A stretch of DNA of 64,000 bases from the NCBI GenBank assembly GCA_013214355.1, contig JABSSL010000034.1:1-64000 (forward strand), written 5' to 3'. Shown piece after piece: positions 16,942 to 25,930 of the stretch. A program made the translations under genes and the position numbers. Numbering within the stretch: the stretch's first letter is position 1; each line of letters starts with the position of its first letter. The notes under the pieces were generated by a model that worked only from the letters and a program-made list of their open reading frames with translations, was not told where the DNA came from and did not search any database. The DNA is from Saprospiraceae bacterium. GTDB taxonomy: Bacteria > Bacteroidota > Bacteroidia > Chitinophagales > Saprospiraceae.

Positions 16942-17720
16942 TATTTTATTTCTTGCAATTCAATTTTTCGGAATTCCGTGGGATGCGTTTCACTTTGAAT
17001 GGAAATATATCCACTACTAAGTGACGTTCCTTCTGCCAAAGGAAAACCTTCTGGAAGATCTCCTCCGATTTGAGATTTATTGTACACCAGGACCGTATCT
17101 CCTTCCGCAATGTGCTGGAAAAGTGAATCTCCATATACAACGAACTCAGCCCGGACCCAATCGTCTCCGTGAAAAGTTTTGGAGGAAGAATTAATGCAAT
17201 GTCGCTTAATTAATTTGCCCTCCATCTCAACGTGCGTACCGGGAGTGCATAAATTGCAGGTTGAACGCTCATCCGTGCCATTCCCTCCAAGGATCTGCGC
17301 TTCAATGGAAACCGGGAAATCTTGATCCTTCAGCATAGTTTTAGGATCTTGACAATGGAGCATGAGGCCATTATTTCGGTAAGCCCAACCGGGGCCATCC
17401 GGCAACTGCTCGCCAACAAATCGGTACTCTACTCGGAGGCGATAGTTGGAAAACGGTTTTTCATAGAACAGGTGGCCAAACCGGCCATCAAACTTTTCAT
17501 ATTCCTCATAAGAAACCTTCAAGATACCATTCTCTACGCTGAAGGTATTTCCAAAGTTATCTCCGTATTCGTATCCTCTGATTTTGGGCGTCCACCCCGT
17601 CATATCTTTACCATTGAATAGCTGTATCCATGGTGTCTCGGTGGCTTCTTCCGCTGTCGATGATTTTCGCTGACAGCCTAGGCCAAGAATTAGGAAAATG
17701 AATAGATAGTGTACCTTCAT
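16941..17720 (-). CDS. DUF1080 (3-keto-disaccharide hydrolase-like) lipoprotein
   Basis: A 259-residue lipoprotein with a signal peptide and lipobox ending LGLGC. The rest is one DUF1080/concanavalin-like jellyroll: WIQLFNGKDMTGWTPK at the start, the central GWAYRNNGLMLHCQDP and EAQILGG segments, and the C-terminal GYISIQSETHPTEFRKIEL strand. Members bind or hydrolyse sugars, and one branch acts on 3-keto-glycosides; the precise substrate is not visible. Two CxxC-like Cys pairs (CNLC) in the middle are a feature of this branch. It lies 12 bases after the isomerase gene and overlaps the acetyltransferase gene. Confidence 0.88.
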   Translation of the reverse strand: MKVHYLFIFLILGLGCQRKSSTAEEATETPWIQLFNGKDMTGWTPKIRGYEYGDNFGNTFSVENGILKVSYEEYEKFDGRFGHLFYEKPFSNYRLRVEYRFVGEQLPDGPGWAYRNNGLMLHCQDPKTMLKDQDFPVSIEAQILGGNGTDERSTCNLCTPGTHVEMEGKLIKRHCINSSSKTFHGDDWVRAEFVVYGDSLFQHIAEGDTVLVYNKSQIGGDLPEGFPLAEGTSLSSGYISIQSETHPTEFRKIELQEIK

Positions 17721-17732
17721 GCTAAAGTTGGT

Positions 17733-18545
17733 TTATTCAAATTTCGGTTCTCTTTTTTCAGCAGTAGCTTGGAAAGCCTCAGATAAGTCCTTAGATAATA
17801 AGACCCCAGCGTTCCAAGTAGCCATGTACTCTAATGACTCCGGAACCGAATGATCTCGGCTATAGAGCAGCATTTGTTTGGTACTGCGGATAGCCAAAGG
17901 TGATTTCGAGGCAATCATCTCAGCGATTTGCATCACCTCCTCCATCATATCCTCCTGATCCTTATACAATCTAGTCACCAGCCCCATGTCCCGAGCTTCA
18001 TCGCCACTCACATGACGGCCCGTGTAAGCCAATTCTGCCACCATCCCGGGGTTAATGATTTTGGGTAAACGCTGTAATGTTCCAATATCTGCTGCAAACC
18101 CCAGATCAATTTCCTTAATCGAAAAGTAGGCATCCTGCGTACAGTAGCGCATATCACAGGCTGTAATAATGTCTACTGCCCCACCTATACACCCTCGATG
18201 AATAGCAGCGATTACTGGCTTGCGGCATTTCTCAAGCGCTGTAATGCAGTTCTGAAGCTTTAGGATAGACCGCCGCAATGCCTCCCGTTTTCGCCCTTCA
18301 CACTTGATATCTAGATAAGAATTCTGGCCAGTAAGGAGATCGAGGTCAATACCCGCGCAAAAGTGCTTCCCTTCCCCAGTCAAAACCACCACTCTAACCT
18401 CATCTAACTCATCCAATTTCTCAAAGATCTGTTGCATCTCTTCCCAGGCCTCCATATGTAAGGCATTGGCTTTATGTGGCCGATTGAAAGACACCTGTGC
18501 GACGTACGCTCGAATCGTGATCTCGAAGTGTTTGAATTGACTCAT
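17733..18545 (-). CDS. Crotonase-family delta3,5-delta2,4-dienoyl-CoA isomerase
   Basis: A 270-residue enoyl-CoA hydratase/isomerase-fold enzyme. The oxyanion-hole segments HFCAGIDL (61-68) and HRGCIGGAVD (116-125) are present. Three acidic residues match the ECH1 catalytic set: Asp125, Glu145 (IKEIDLG) and Asp153 (AADIGTLQRLPK). That last block is the signature separating ECH1 from ordinary hydratases, so the likely reaction is the shift of double bonds in 3,5-dienoyl-CoA during beta-oxidation of unsaturated acids with odd-position double bonds. No other beta-oxidation gene is adjacent; a thiolase lies 36 kb away. It heads an apparent minus-strand unit with the DUF1080 and GNAT genes. Confidence 0.87.
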   Translation of the reverse strand: MSQFKHFEITIRAYVAQVSFNRPHKANALHMEAWEEMQQIFEKLDELDEVRVVVLTGEGKHFCAGIDLDLLTGQNSYLDIKCEGRKREALRRSILKLQNCITALEKCRKPVIAAIHRGCIGGAVDIITACDMRYCTQDAYFSIKEIDLGFAADIGTLQRLPKIINPGMVAELAYTGRHVSGDEARDMGLVTRLYKDQEDMMEEVMQIAEMIASKSPLAIRSTKQMLLYSRDHSVPESLEYMATWNAGVLLSKDLSEAFQATAEKREPKFE

Positions 18546-18622
18546 CCCTTATCTTTTGCCCCAAAGAAAAGGTATTTATCGGAAAAAGTCTATGGTAGGA
18601 CTGTATTCGTGTTGGGCGATTT

Positions 18623-18967
18623 CTACTTCGGCGGAAGTGAATTCACATACTCAAACCCTTTTTGCAGGAGGGCTACCAAGATTTCATCCTTACCATACAA
18701 AGATTCTGGGATTAGCGCGTAACCGCGCATGGTAGCTCCGTGGGAAGTAAAGTTTCCTGTTTGATATTGATCTCGAAAGGCCTGCCCATCAGCTTTGGAT
18801 AATCGGACGCCCAATTCACCAGCCTTATTGAGTAAGGAAAACATATGCCCATTGGAAGAAGTATAGGGCATGGTCTTCCCTTTTCTTACAAAATCAGGGC
18901 ACTGGGCTACCAATTGATCAAAGTACGCCAGGCGGGTTTCCCAAAGTTTTTTGTTTGCGTTTGACAT
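18623..18967 (-). CDS. Small conserved protein, possibly related to TfoX/Sxy N-terminal domains
   Basis: A 114-residue soluble protein. The motif MPYTSSNGHMFSLLNKAGELGVRLSK, then a GATMRGYALIP segment and an LLQKGFEYVNSLPPK ending, resembles small TfoX-N-like proteins found beside metabolic genes. In that family the fold, not a reaction, is known. It has no signal peptide. It lies 77 bases upstream of the isomerase on the same strand and could share a transcript. The family assignment is moderate; the gene call is firmer. Confidence 0.65.
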   Translation of the reverse strand: MSNANKKLWETRLAYFDQLVAQCPDFVRKGKTMPYTSSNGHMFSLLNKAGELGVRLSKADGQAFRDQYQTGNFTSHGATMRGYALIPESLYGKDEILVALLQKGFEYVNSLPPK

Positions 18968-19075
18968 AGGATAAGTTGTAAAAGATTAGAATCTCTCCAT
19001 AGTTACGAATGAGTCTACGAAATTCCGGTACAAAAAGGTTTTGTACCCTATTTTTTTCAAAAATGACCGGTACTT

Positions 19076-20176
19076 CTATGGATGTATGGTGGTTAGCTTC
19101 TGGTAATACGATGAGGGGGCCATCCCCATCTTTTTCTTGAAACTTCGATAAAAGCTCACCTTATTGGTATAACCACAATCATAGGCAATGTCTATCAAGT
19201 TCTTCTTTGGATTGATGTTTTCTCGCATTATCGATAAAGCTTCTGCTATCCGATAGTCATTTAGCAGCTCCTTAAAGGAACATCCCATAGACTGATTAAT
19301 GATGTCTGATACATACTTTTTGGGGAGTTGTAGTATAGCAGCAAATTGATCTAGACTAAGGGTGTCTTCCAAATGAACTTTGTCGATCTCAAATAACGCG
19401 GTAATTCGTTTTTCATCTTTGGCTCGCTGTTGCAGTTGACTAAGATCCGCTTGAACATTTTGACTAAAGATCTCAGCTTGACTGAAGAAACTGTAGGCAA
19501 CGGATTGGATCAAAAAGGTCATGACCAACATACTTATCTGGTGAAAGATCGGTGCCTCAATCCAACCAGAAGGTAGAATCAAGAAATACACTAGATTGAT
19601 CCCCATCACCAGGCTATACAATAGTAGAATTCGATAATTCCAATTCGCAAGTGAATTGTTCTTAATGTGTTGCCGATAAACGCTTAGCAATCGTAAAGTT
19701 AACACCAGATAGATGCCGATATAGGCAAAAAAGGAAAGGGACAAGTAGAAGTCAAAGCTGGTATAGCTAGGTACTTTTTCTAGGAAAGAACGAACGAAGG
19801 CCAACTTCTCTTCTGCAGACATGAGGTAGAAAGGAATCTGAACCAAAAGCATCAGGAAGAAAGGAATCAAATGGTAGATTCGTTTCCGATCCAATCGGAA
19901 TTTTTGATCGATGATTGCCTTCGCCGTCCACAAGATCAGCGGAGGCTTTATGAAACTTAAAACATAACTAATGCCCAATAAGTGAGGGACCGATTCAATC
20001 CAATTCGTATCGGCTAGTAGGCGCTCCAAGAGTGTAATTCCTTCGATCAACAAAAGAATAGCAAAGAGGGGCTTAACGAGTCCTTTGCGCTGTCCTCCTA
20101 GCAGTACCAAGGCCATGAACAAGGCCTGAAAAGTACCAAATGCAACTAAAATATTGAAGAGCACAGTAGCGTCCAT
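19076..20176 (-). CDS. Membrane-embedded AraC-family transcriptional regulator
   Basis: A 366-residue protein with about seven transmembrane helices in residues 5-230 and a C-terminal AraC/XylS DNA-binding domain (about 265-362). The two helix-turn-helix parts are visible: LSLDQFAAILQLPKKYVSDIINQSMG and LIDIAYDCGYTNKVSFYRSFKKKMGMAPSSYYQKL. This layout is common in Bacteroidota and suggests that a membrane-sensed signal directly controls a DNA-bound regulator. The target is unknown; neighbours (rluF and the TfoX-like gene) give no clear hint. No other start is more convincing than the ATG at 20176, which begins directly with a membrane helix. Confidence 0.88.
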   Translation of the reverse strand: MDATVLFNILVAFGTFQALFMALVLLGGQRKGLVKPLFAILLLIEGITLLERLLADTNWIESVPHLLGISYVLSFIKPPLILWTAKAIIDQKFRLDRKRIYHLIPFFLMLLVQIPFYLMSAEEKLAFVRSFLEKVPSYTSFDFYLSLSFFAYIGIYLVLTLRLLSVYRQHIKNNSLANWNYRILLLYSLVMGINLVYFLILPSGWIEAPIFHQISMLVMTFLIQSVAYSFFSQAEIFSQNVQADLSQLQQRAKDEKRITALFEIDKVHLEDTLSLDQFAAILQLPKKYVSDIINQSMGCSFKELLNDYRIAEALSIMRENINPKKNLIDIAYDCGYTNKVSFYRSFKKKMGMAPSSYYQKLTTIHP

Positions 20177-20261
20177 GCACGAGTAATTAGCTTTAGATAC
20201 AAGATACTCGCTTGCTTCGAAAACTTATCAATCTGGAGTTAATCTTATGCAGAGGATTCGT

Positions 20262-20984
20262 CTAGTTTCTTTTTCTTGGGGCTTGGATTTGTCGCTTGAT
20301 CTGGCTTATTTCTTGTTGGGTCAAATGTCTCCAGTGACCGACCTCCAGCTTACCCAATTGCACCTGCATAATTCGGATTCTTTTCAGACTGACAACACGA
20401 TAGTTCAAGAATTCACACATGCGTCTAATCTGTCGATTTAAGCCCTGGGTAAGGATGATACGAAAGATGAATTTAGATTGCTTTTCTACGATACAACGCT
20501 TCGTCTTGGTGCCAAGAATAGGAATCCCTTGACTCATTCGTTCCACGAAGCGAGGGCTGATAGGGCGATTAACCTTAACGATGTACTCCTTTTCATGTTG
20601 ATTTTCCTCTCGGAGAATCTCATTGACAATATCGCCATCATTCGTCAGAAAAATCAAACCAGAAGAAGCCTTATCCAATCTTCCGATAGGAAAAATACGG
20701 GAGGGGTACTTGAGGAAGTCAATGATGTTATCTTTATCTCTACGGTCCGTGGTACAAGTCACACCGACGGGTTTATGAAAAGCCAAATAAATAGCTTTAG
20801 GCTTGTTTTTCAGCGGTTTGCCATCAATGGTCACCTTATCTCCGGGAAATACTCGGTTTCCCTTTTGAGTAGGCTGGCCATTAATCTCCACCCTTCCAGC
20901 TAATATCCATTGATCCGCTTCTCTACGGGAGCAGATCCCTGTTTGGCTAATAAACTTATTTAGACTTATCGAATTATCCTCCAT
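20262..20984 (-). CDS. rluF: 23S rRNA pseudouridine synthase RluF
   Basis: A 240-residue pseudouridine synthase of the RsuA/RluF group, which converts a specific uridine of 23S rRNA (U2604 in E. coli). An N-terminal S4 RNA-binding domain (SLNKFISQTGICSRREADQWI, about 7-55) precedes the catalytic domain with GRLDKASSGL, where Asp104 is the catalytic residue, and a C-terminal LTQGLNRQIRRMCEFLNYRV motif shared by RsuA-type enzymes. The NDGDIVNEILR segment after the catalytic Asp is typical of RluF. Length is slightly short of the E. coli enzyme at the C terminus. It is a stand-alone gene between the AraC regulator and eda. Confidence 0.9.
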   Translation of the reverse strand: MEDNSISLNKFISQTGICSRREADQWILAGRVEINGQPTQKGNRVFPGDKVTIDGKPLKNKPKAIYLAFHKPVGVTCTTDRRDKDNIIDFLKYPSRIFPIGRLDKASSGLIFLTNDGDIVNEILREENQHEKEYIVKVNRPISPRFVERMSQGIPILGTKTKRCIVEKQSKFIFRIILTQGLNRQIRRMCEFLNYRVVSLKRIRIMQVQLGKLEVGHWRHLTQQEISQIKRQIQAPRKRN

Positions 20985-21029
20985 GCCTACCTACTTGACC
21001 CTGCAATTTATCGCTTAGCAGCTACAAAG

Positions 21030-21668
21030 CTAAGCAGATAACTCCACAAGGCTGGAAAATTCCTTGGCTAATTGCGTTAGCCCAGCAAAATCCTCCGCCT
21101 CGATCAGTTTGGGATCAACCAAGGCACTCCCTATTCCCAAAGCACTGGCCCCGGCATCTAACCAATCTCGGGCATTGTCCAGGTTAATCCCACCAGTAGG
21201 AACCAGTTTCATGGGAGGCATTGGCGCTAGGACAGCTTTCATATAGGATATTCCTAGATTGCCTGCTGGAAATAGCTTGATGAGGTCTGCTCCAAATTGA
21301 TGCGCATTATATACTTCGGTTGGAGTAAAAGCCCCCATCACAACAGGAATATCATTCTTATGAGCAATCTCAATAATCTCAGGATCAGTGATTGGTGTAA
21401 CCAGATAGCGGGCACCGTGTTCGATCGCTTGGCCTGCCTCTCCTGTATTGCGAACAGTGCCAACTCCGATTTGGACATCGGGCATAGTTTGGGATATTTC
21501 GCGAACAGCTTCCAAAGCACCAGGCGTATTCATAGTTATTTCAATCGTCTTGATCCCACCTGCAGCGTAGCTTTGCACCAACTTAACGAGGTTAATGGGG
21601 TGCTTACTTCTCACAATAGCAATAATCCCGTTCTCTACAATCTGTTGACCTATTGTTGCTCTACTCAT
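21030..21668 (-). CDS. eda: KDPG/KHG aldolase
   Basis: The enzyme cleaves 2-keto-3-deoxy-6-phosphogluconate to pyruvate and glyceraldehyde 3-phosphate, the last step of uronate breakdown. The 212-residue protein shows the family hallmarks: Glu in IEIT (about 43), the GVGTV motif, the Schiff-base Lys131 in LIKLFPA, and the phosphate-binding PTGGI segment. The ATG at 21668 is chosen: it follows an AAAAGGACT-like site and leaves 23 bases after the TRAP permease gene, whereas the longer frame (to 21719) overlaps that gene. It is the last gene of the TRAP operon. A GCTTAGC/GCTAAGC hairpin overlaps the stop codon (21013-21035). Confidence 0.92.
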   Translation of the reverse strand: MSRATIGQQIVENGIIAIVRSKHPINLVKLVQSYAAGGIKTIEITMNTPGALEAVREISQTMPDVQIGVGTVRNTGEAGQAIEHGARYLVTPITDPEIIEIAHKNDIPVVMGAFTPTEVYNAHQFGADLIKLFPAGNLGISYMKAVLAPMPPMKLVPTGGINLDNARDWLDAGASALGIGSALVDPKLIEAEDFAGLTQLAKEFSSLVELSA

Positions 21669-21691
21669 ATAGTCCTTTTTGTTTCTAATAT

Positions 21692-22978
21692 CTAAAAACC
21701 GAATAACCGTGGCAACCAAAGACTAAGCCCTGGTACATAACTGACAATAATCAGAGCTACTAACATAGCTAAAAATAGCGGTAATAAAGGCCTAATTACC
21801 TTTTGAATCGTAGTCTTGGCTACCCCAACCCCAATAAACAGCACGGAGCCAACCGGAGGGGTACATAAACCAATACAGAGATTCAACACCATTATGATCC
21901 CAAAATGCGTAGGGTCCATACCTAACTCTGTCACTACAGGTAAGAATATCGGCGTAAAGATCAAAACAGCAGGAGTCATATCCATAAAAACACCAACAAA
22001 TAGCAATATCATATTGATAATCAGCAATATAACAATCTTGTTATCACTGATACCAATTAATGTTTCCGTGATACTTTGTGGAATATTTTCGTAACTCATG
22101 ATCCAAGACATACTAATGGAAGTCCCGATCAAGAGCATCACAATCGCAGTGGTGGAGACAGAATTAACCAGAATGTTTGGTAGGTCTCCTATAGTAATCT
22201 CTTTGTATACAAAGGCTAAGATCAGACAATATAAAACGGCCACCGCGGAGGCTTCTGTAGCGGTAAATATACCCGCCACAATCCCACCGATAACGACAAC
22301 CAATAGCAACAGACTTGGAAAGGCATCAATAAAGGTACTGAACACCTCACTGATTTTGCTACGTTTTCCAACTGGAAAGCCCTTGCGCTTAGCCCAAATA
22401 GTTGCCACGATCATCAATAGTAAGCCAGTCAATATGCCAGGTAGATACCCTGCCAAGAATAGAGCAGCGATGGACACCCCTCCACTAGCTAGGGAATAAA
22501 CAATCAACACATTACTAGGAGGTATAATCAGGCCCGTGGTGGAGGAGGTGATATTAACGGCTGCCGCAAATTCGCGATCATAGCCCTCATCCTCCATTTG
22601 CTTACCCATGAAACTTCCAATCGCTGAAGCTGCCGCCGCAGCTGAACCAGCGATAGCGCCAAACAACATGGCAGTCACGATATTTACGTGAGCCAAACCT
22701 CCTGGTAATGAGCCTACTAAAGTCTTGGCAAAAGCAATCAAGCGTTTGGCTATTCCCCCTTGGTTCATGATTTGGCCCGCCAAGACAAAGAATGGGATAG
22801 CCAGCAAAGTAAAGCTATCCAAACCCGTCGCCATTTGCTGAGCCACAGTGGTGACAGCTGGCATAAACGGTATACTAACGAACATGGTTAGCAAAGTTGA
22901 AACGCCAATGCTCCAAGCTACCGGGACACCCAGACCTAAAAGAATGACAAAACTGAGTACAAGTATCAATATTTCCAT
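21692..22978 (-). CDS. dctM: TRAP transporter large permease (DctM family)
   Basis: The main membrane subunit of a tripartite ATP-independent periplasmic transporter. About 12 hydrophobic helices fill 428 residues, with family motifs such as FTLLAIPFFVLAGQIMNQGG, FGAIAGSAAAAASAIG and IMVLNLCIGLCTPPVGSVLF. It uses the sodium or proton gradient to import an organic acid delivered by the DctP protein. The start is the ATG at 22978 (MEILILVLSF), because the longer frame to 23074 overlaps the small permease gene and adds a non-membrane segment. It lies 19 bases after dctQ and 23 before eda, which suggests one operon. Confidence 0.92.
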   Translation of the reverse strand: MEILILVLSFVILLGLGVPVAWSIGVSTLLTMFVSIPFMPAVTTVAQQMATGLDSFTLLAIPFFVLAGQIMNQGGIAKRLIAFAKTLVGSLPGGLAHVNIVTAMLFGAIAGSAAAAASAIGSFMGKQMEDEGYDREFAAAVNITSSTTGLIIPPSNVLIVYSLASGGVSIAALFLAGYLPGILTGLLLMIVATIWAKRKGFPVGKRSKISEVFSTFIDAFPSLLLLVVVIGGIVAGIFTATEASAVAVLYCLILAFVYKEITIGDLPNILVNSVSTTAIVMLLIGTSISMSWIMSYENIPQSITETLIGISDNKIVILLIINMILLFVGVFMDMTPAVLIFTPIFLPVVTELGMDPTHFGIIMVLNLCIGLCTPPVGSVLFIGVGVAKTTIQKVIRPLLPLFLAMLVALIIVSYVPGLSLWLPRLFGF

Positions 22979-22997
22979 AAGAACAAGTTGAAGGGTG

Positions 22998-23459
22998 TTA
23001 GTCCACTGATGGCTGGAATAAATCCAGCAATTTATAGATAACGATAAAGAGGCCACTGATCGGAACGATGGCATACACTACCGCCAAAGGCAAATCAAGT
23101 GAAGTGGATACCTGTCCTAATTTTGAGGTGACAAATACCAATCTGCTACCTCCAATCAAAAGGACAGCAACTGCAAAGAGAAGAATAATCACATTGATCC
23201 CATTTTCAAGCAGTCTTTTGCGACTGCCCTCTAAGGCCGTGGGAAGGATATCGATGGCTAGATGCATCCTCTTGCCAGAAGCAAAAGCAGCTCCCAAGAT
23301 GCCAATCCAAATTAGGAGAAACCTTGCTAATTCCTCCGTCCAGGGGCTTTGCGCACCCATAACATAGCGGGTAAATACGCCCCATAGCACATCCACCACC
23401 ATGACGGCCATCAGCACCGCCAATACATTTTTCAAAATAGAGTCCATTGCACTACGCAT
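22998..23459 (-). CDS. dctQ: TRAP transporter small permease (DctQ family)
   Basis: A four-helix membrane subunit of the TRAP transporter, about 154 residues. The DctQ signature VFTRYVMGAQSPWTEELARFLLIWIGILGAA is clear. The ATG at 23459 is used because the frame to 23564 overlaps the dctP coding region by 86 bases; an ATG at 23447 is also possible. It works with DctM. Spacing of about 20 bases on each side supports co-transcription with dctP and dctM. Confidence 0.88.
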   Translation of the reverse strand: MRSAMDSILKNVLAVLMAVMVVDVLWGVFTRYVMGAQSPWTEELARFLLIWIGILGAAFASGKRMHLAIDILPTALEGSRKRLLENGINVIILLFAVAVLLIGGSRLVFVTSKLGQVSTSLDLPLAVVYAIVPISGLFIVIYKLLDLFQPSVD

Positions 23460-23478
23460 AATAGGGAGGTTAATTGGA

Positions 23479-24462
23479 TTATTGGATGGATCGGATACGC
23501 TCGATAAGACTAAATATCTCGGGACTATCCTTATAACTTTCGTAGATATTGCTAACCTGTTCACTGAATGGCCCCTTATCCGGGTAGATGATCTCTACCC
23601 CAGCTTCTATGACTTTATCTAAAGCCTCCTGATTAGCCACTTTCCATAGCTTCCGCTGTTCGGTAACCGAAGCGTCCGCGGCAGCCTGTAGCCACTCTTG
23701 CTCTTGGGAACTAAGTCGATTCCAGGTGGAGGTGCCAATCAGTAGCACATCAGGCACCATAGCATGTTCATCGATAGAATAGTATTTACATACCTCATAG
23801 TGACGAGAAGTGTAGAAGCTTGGTGCATTGTTCTCAGCTCCATCCACAACCCCCTGTTGCAAGGAAGTGTATAGTTCACCGAAGGAAATCGGGGTCGGGG
23901 AACCGCCTAGAGCAGAAACCATTTGCAGAGCCGTCTGGCTATTCTGTACCCGGATTTTCAAGCCCTGAAGATCTGCGGGGGTATTTATCGGGCGGTCCTT
24001 GGTATAAAAACTGCGGCTACCCGCATCGTAGAAGCATAGGCCTCGTAACCAAAACTCTTCTGCTCCGACTAGTAACTCTCTACCAATTTCACCATTAAAA
24101 ACCTTCCAGGCGTGATCTTCGTCTCGGAAAATATAAGGCAAACTTAGGACCTTAGTTTTGGGTGAGAAATTCTCCAAGGGAGCCGCCGACACCTTGGTCA
24201 TATCTAAGCTCCCGATCTGTAGCAACTCCAGGCACTGCCGTTCTGAGCCTAATTGACCACTAGGATAAATCTGAATCTTCAATTTACCGCCAGACCTTTT
24301 CTCCAGGTCTTGGGCCATGTAAACCATCCCTCCGTGTACGGGATGTTTTACGTCAAGTCCGTGTGCTAATTTCAGTACTTTTCCCTCTTGTTGTTCACTA
24401 CAGGAAAGGATACAGCAAACAAGGGCAAGGAAGAGAAGCCTCGTCCAAAGTTGATTTATCAT
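23479..24462 (-). CDS. dctP: TRAP transporter substrate-binding lipoprotein (DctP family)
   Basis: The 327-residue periplasmic receptor of the TRAP system. It has a lipoprotein signal (CCILSC) and the DctP fold: an ASHG-like LAHGLDVKHPVHGG start, LKIQIYPSGQLGSERQCLELLQ, and GLKIRVQNSQ, in which the Arg binds the substrate carboxylate. The GELYTSLQQGVVDGAENNAPSF block with AENN resembles receptors for sugar acids such as galacturonate and glucuronate, in line with the uronate genes around it. The lipid anchor would tether it to a membrane. Its ATG is preceded by an A-rich leader (AAAAACGAAAACG) and a putative promoter at 24528-24557. Confidence 0.9.
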   Translation of the reverse strand: MINQLWTRLLFLALVCCILSCSEQQEGKVLKLAHGLDVKHPVHGGMVYMAQDLEKRSGGKLKIQIYPSGQLGSERQCLELLQIGSLDMTKVSAAPLENFSPKTKVLSLPYIFRDEDHAWKVFNGEIGRELLVGAEEFWLRGLCFYDAGSRSFYTKDRPINTPADLQGLKIRVQNSQTALQMVSALGGSPTPISFGELYTSLQQGVVDGAENNAPSFYTSRHYEVCKYYSIDEHAMVPDVLLIGTSTWNRLSSQEQEWLQAAADASVTEQRKLWKVANQEALDKVIEAGVEIIYPDKGPFSEQVSNIYESYKDSPEIFSLIERIRSIQ

Positions 24463-24475
24463 CGTTTTCGTTTTT
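24463..24475 (-). promoter_or_regulatory. A-rich AAAACGAAAAC leader motif before dctP
   Basis: On the minus strand AAAAACGAAAACG abuts the dctP ATG. Similar stretches precede uxaC and the GH92 gene. It may be a translation enhancer in place of a Shine-Dalgarno site. Confidence 0.35.
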
Positions 24476-24527
24476 ACTTTGGAGGAAAGCTGCCAATGGT
24501 CAACAAATTAAGGACTTTCCTCACAAC

Positions 24528-24557
24528 GCAATATACCTATCCCAGCTTGGTTTGCAA
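24528..24557 (-). promoter_or_regulatory. Putative promoter for the dctPQM-eda operon
   Basis: On the minus strand TTG (24557-24555), 19 bp, then TATATTGC (24535-24528), a partial match to TAnnTTTG, followed by a leader of about 60 bases. Nothing else obvious lies in 24476-24700. Confidence 0.4.
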
Positions 24558-24700
24558 AAAATCCAAGGCTTTTCTTTGATGATAAATCCGCCTTAAACCG
24601 CCCTGTATGTTAAGGAGTTACGGGCAGGAGTGATGGAGTGTTATAATTCAAGAGCGCGATATTCTAGCCAAGCACCAAAGGCTTCGCCAGTGGGCTGGCC

Positions 24701-25609
24701 TTATTGCGCTTTTTCCGGAGTAGGGTCAGCCTTTTTCTGGATCCAAGGATAGGCCTGTTGCTCCAAAAAGCCCTCCGGAAAGGATTCGACATCATCAAAC
24801 CCTAAGGGAATATCTTTGCCCGTTTCCGGGATATAATCCGTTTTAAACAAATAATCCCAAATGCTAAGCGTCAGTCCAAAGTTAACTCCGAATCGACGGC
24901 CTTCCGGGAGTGCCTTCGCATGATGCCAAATGTGCATTTGAGGGTTGTTAAAAATATACTTCAATGGCCCCAGTGGGATGCTAATATTGGAATGATTAAA
25001 GTGTCCAACCGCTAGCGTAAAAATGTGAATAATGAAGAAGTCTTGAATGCCAAATCCTATCATAGCTAGCGGTAGATATTCTAGGAATCGATACACAATG
25101 TTTTCCATCCAGTGATAGCGAAGGTGAGCTGCGAATCCCATTTCCTGCACCGAGTGGTGTACCTTGTGGAATTCCCATAAGATGGGAACACGATGTAATA
25201 GCCGATGTACATTGTAATGGATAAAATCTCGGATAACCAGCATTAGCAACAACTGTCCCCAAAGGGGAAAGGCCTGTACATGTAAAGCCACGACGTTAGT
25301 AATCCCGAACAGCGCCAGGAAGTCATTGAACAATTCTACAAAAACATTGGAAACGGCATTGTAACCAATGAGGGAGAATAAGAAGAAATTGAAGAACATA
25401 TAAAAGCCATCCAACCAAAAATCACGTCGGATTGCCTTCTGTTTTTCTCGCCATGGGATTACTACTTCCAAAAACCAGAAGAAGAGGGAAACGCCAATCA
25501 GCCAATAGAAATAGTTGTGCCAAGATGGGCTCAGAATCTCTCCCTTTAGATAGTGCCAATAATCTCCAAAAGAGCGAAAAAATAGATCGAGGTATTTCTC
25601 CATGTTCAA
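24701..25609 (-). CDS. Sterol desaturase/fatty acid hydroxylase-family membrane protein
   Basis: A 302-residue di-iron membrane oxygenase-fold protein with about five hydrophobic segments. The His-box set of the family is complete: HYNVHRLLH (131-139), HKVHH (148-152), HFNHSN (203-208) and HIWHH (226-230). Members hydroxylate or desaturate lipids such as fatty acids, sterols or carotenoids; the substrate here is not visible. It lies 6 bases after the rhodanese gene and shares no clear function with the uronate genes that flank it. It has no signal peptide; membrane helices start near residue 35. Confidence 0.87.
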   Translation of the reverse strand: MNMEKYLDLFFRSFGDYWHYLKGEILSPSWHNYFYWLIGVSLFFWFLEVVIPWREKQKAIRRDFWLDGFYMFFNFFLFSLIGYNAVSNVFVELFNDFLALFGITNVVALHVQAFPLWGQLLLMLVIRDFIHYNVHRLLHRVPILWEFHKVHHSVQEMGFAAHLRYHWMENIVYRFLEYLPLAMIGFGIQDFFIIHIFTLAVGHFNHSNISIPLGPLKYIFNNPQMHIWHHAKALPEGRRFGVNFGLTLSIWDYLFKTDYIPETGKDIPLGFDDVESFPEGFLEQQAYPWIQKKADPTPEKAQ

Positions 25610-25615
25610 CTTGCT

Positions 25616-25930
25616 TTATTTATTCAGTCTTTCAACTTGATGCCAGCTTCCTCCATTGTAAGCTTCTATTCCTTTCTTTCTCAGCACAGAAGCTCCAATT
25701 CCACTGCGTTGACCACTGCGACAACAAGTCACGATCGGTTGCTGTAGCTTCTGAATTTTGTTCACCTCACTACCTAAAGTAGATAGTGGAATATTAACAG
25801 AGCCTTTGGCATGGCCACCGGCAAATTCTTTAGGCGTTCTCACATCAATAATGGTAGCGCCATTGGCTAACAACTCTTCTATATCTGCTTTGGGGCCACC
25901 GCCCAATAAATTTTTAATCCAGTTTAACAT
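25616..25930 (-). CDS. Single-domain rhodanese-like protein
   Basis: A sulfurtransferase-fold protein of 104 residues. Active-site Cys70 sits in the loop CRSGQRS, preceded by the IIDVRTPKEFAGGHAKGSVNIPL segment typical of GlpE/PspE-like rhodaneses. It could move sulfane sulfur to an acceptor such as cyanide or thiols. The ATG at 25930 is chosen over the TTG six codons upstream. It has no signal peptide, so the location is likely cytoplasmic. It is a probable two-gene unit with the desaturase-like gene that follows. Confidence 0.88.
   Translation of the reverse strand: MLNWIKNLLGGGPKADIEELLANGATIIDVRTPKEFAGGHAKGSVNIPLSTLGSEVNKIQKLQQPIVTCCRSGQRSGIGASVLRKKGIEAYNGGSWHQVERLNK

Noticed and set aside
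21013-21035. GCTTAGC/GCTAAGC hairpin as a terminator for eda
   Set aside because: It overlaps the stop codon and lacks a T-run; noted under eda but not called as a terminator.
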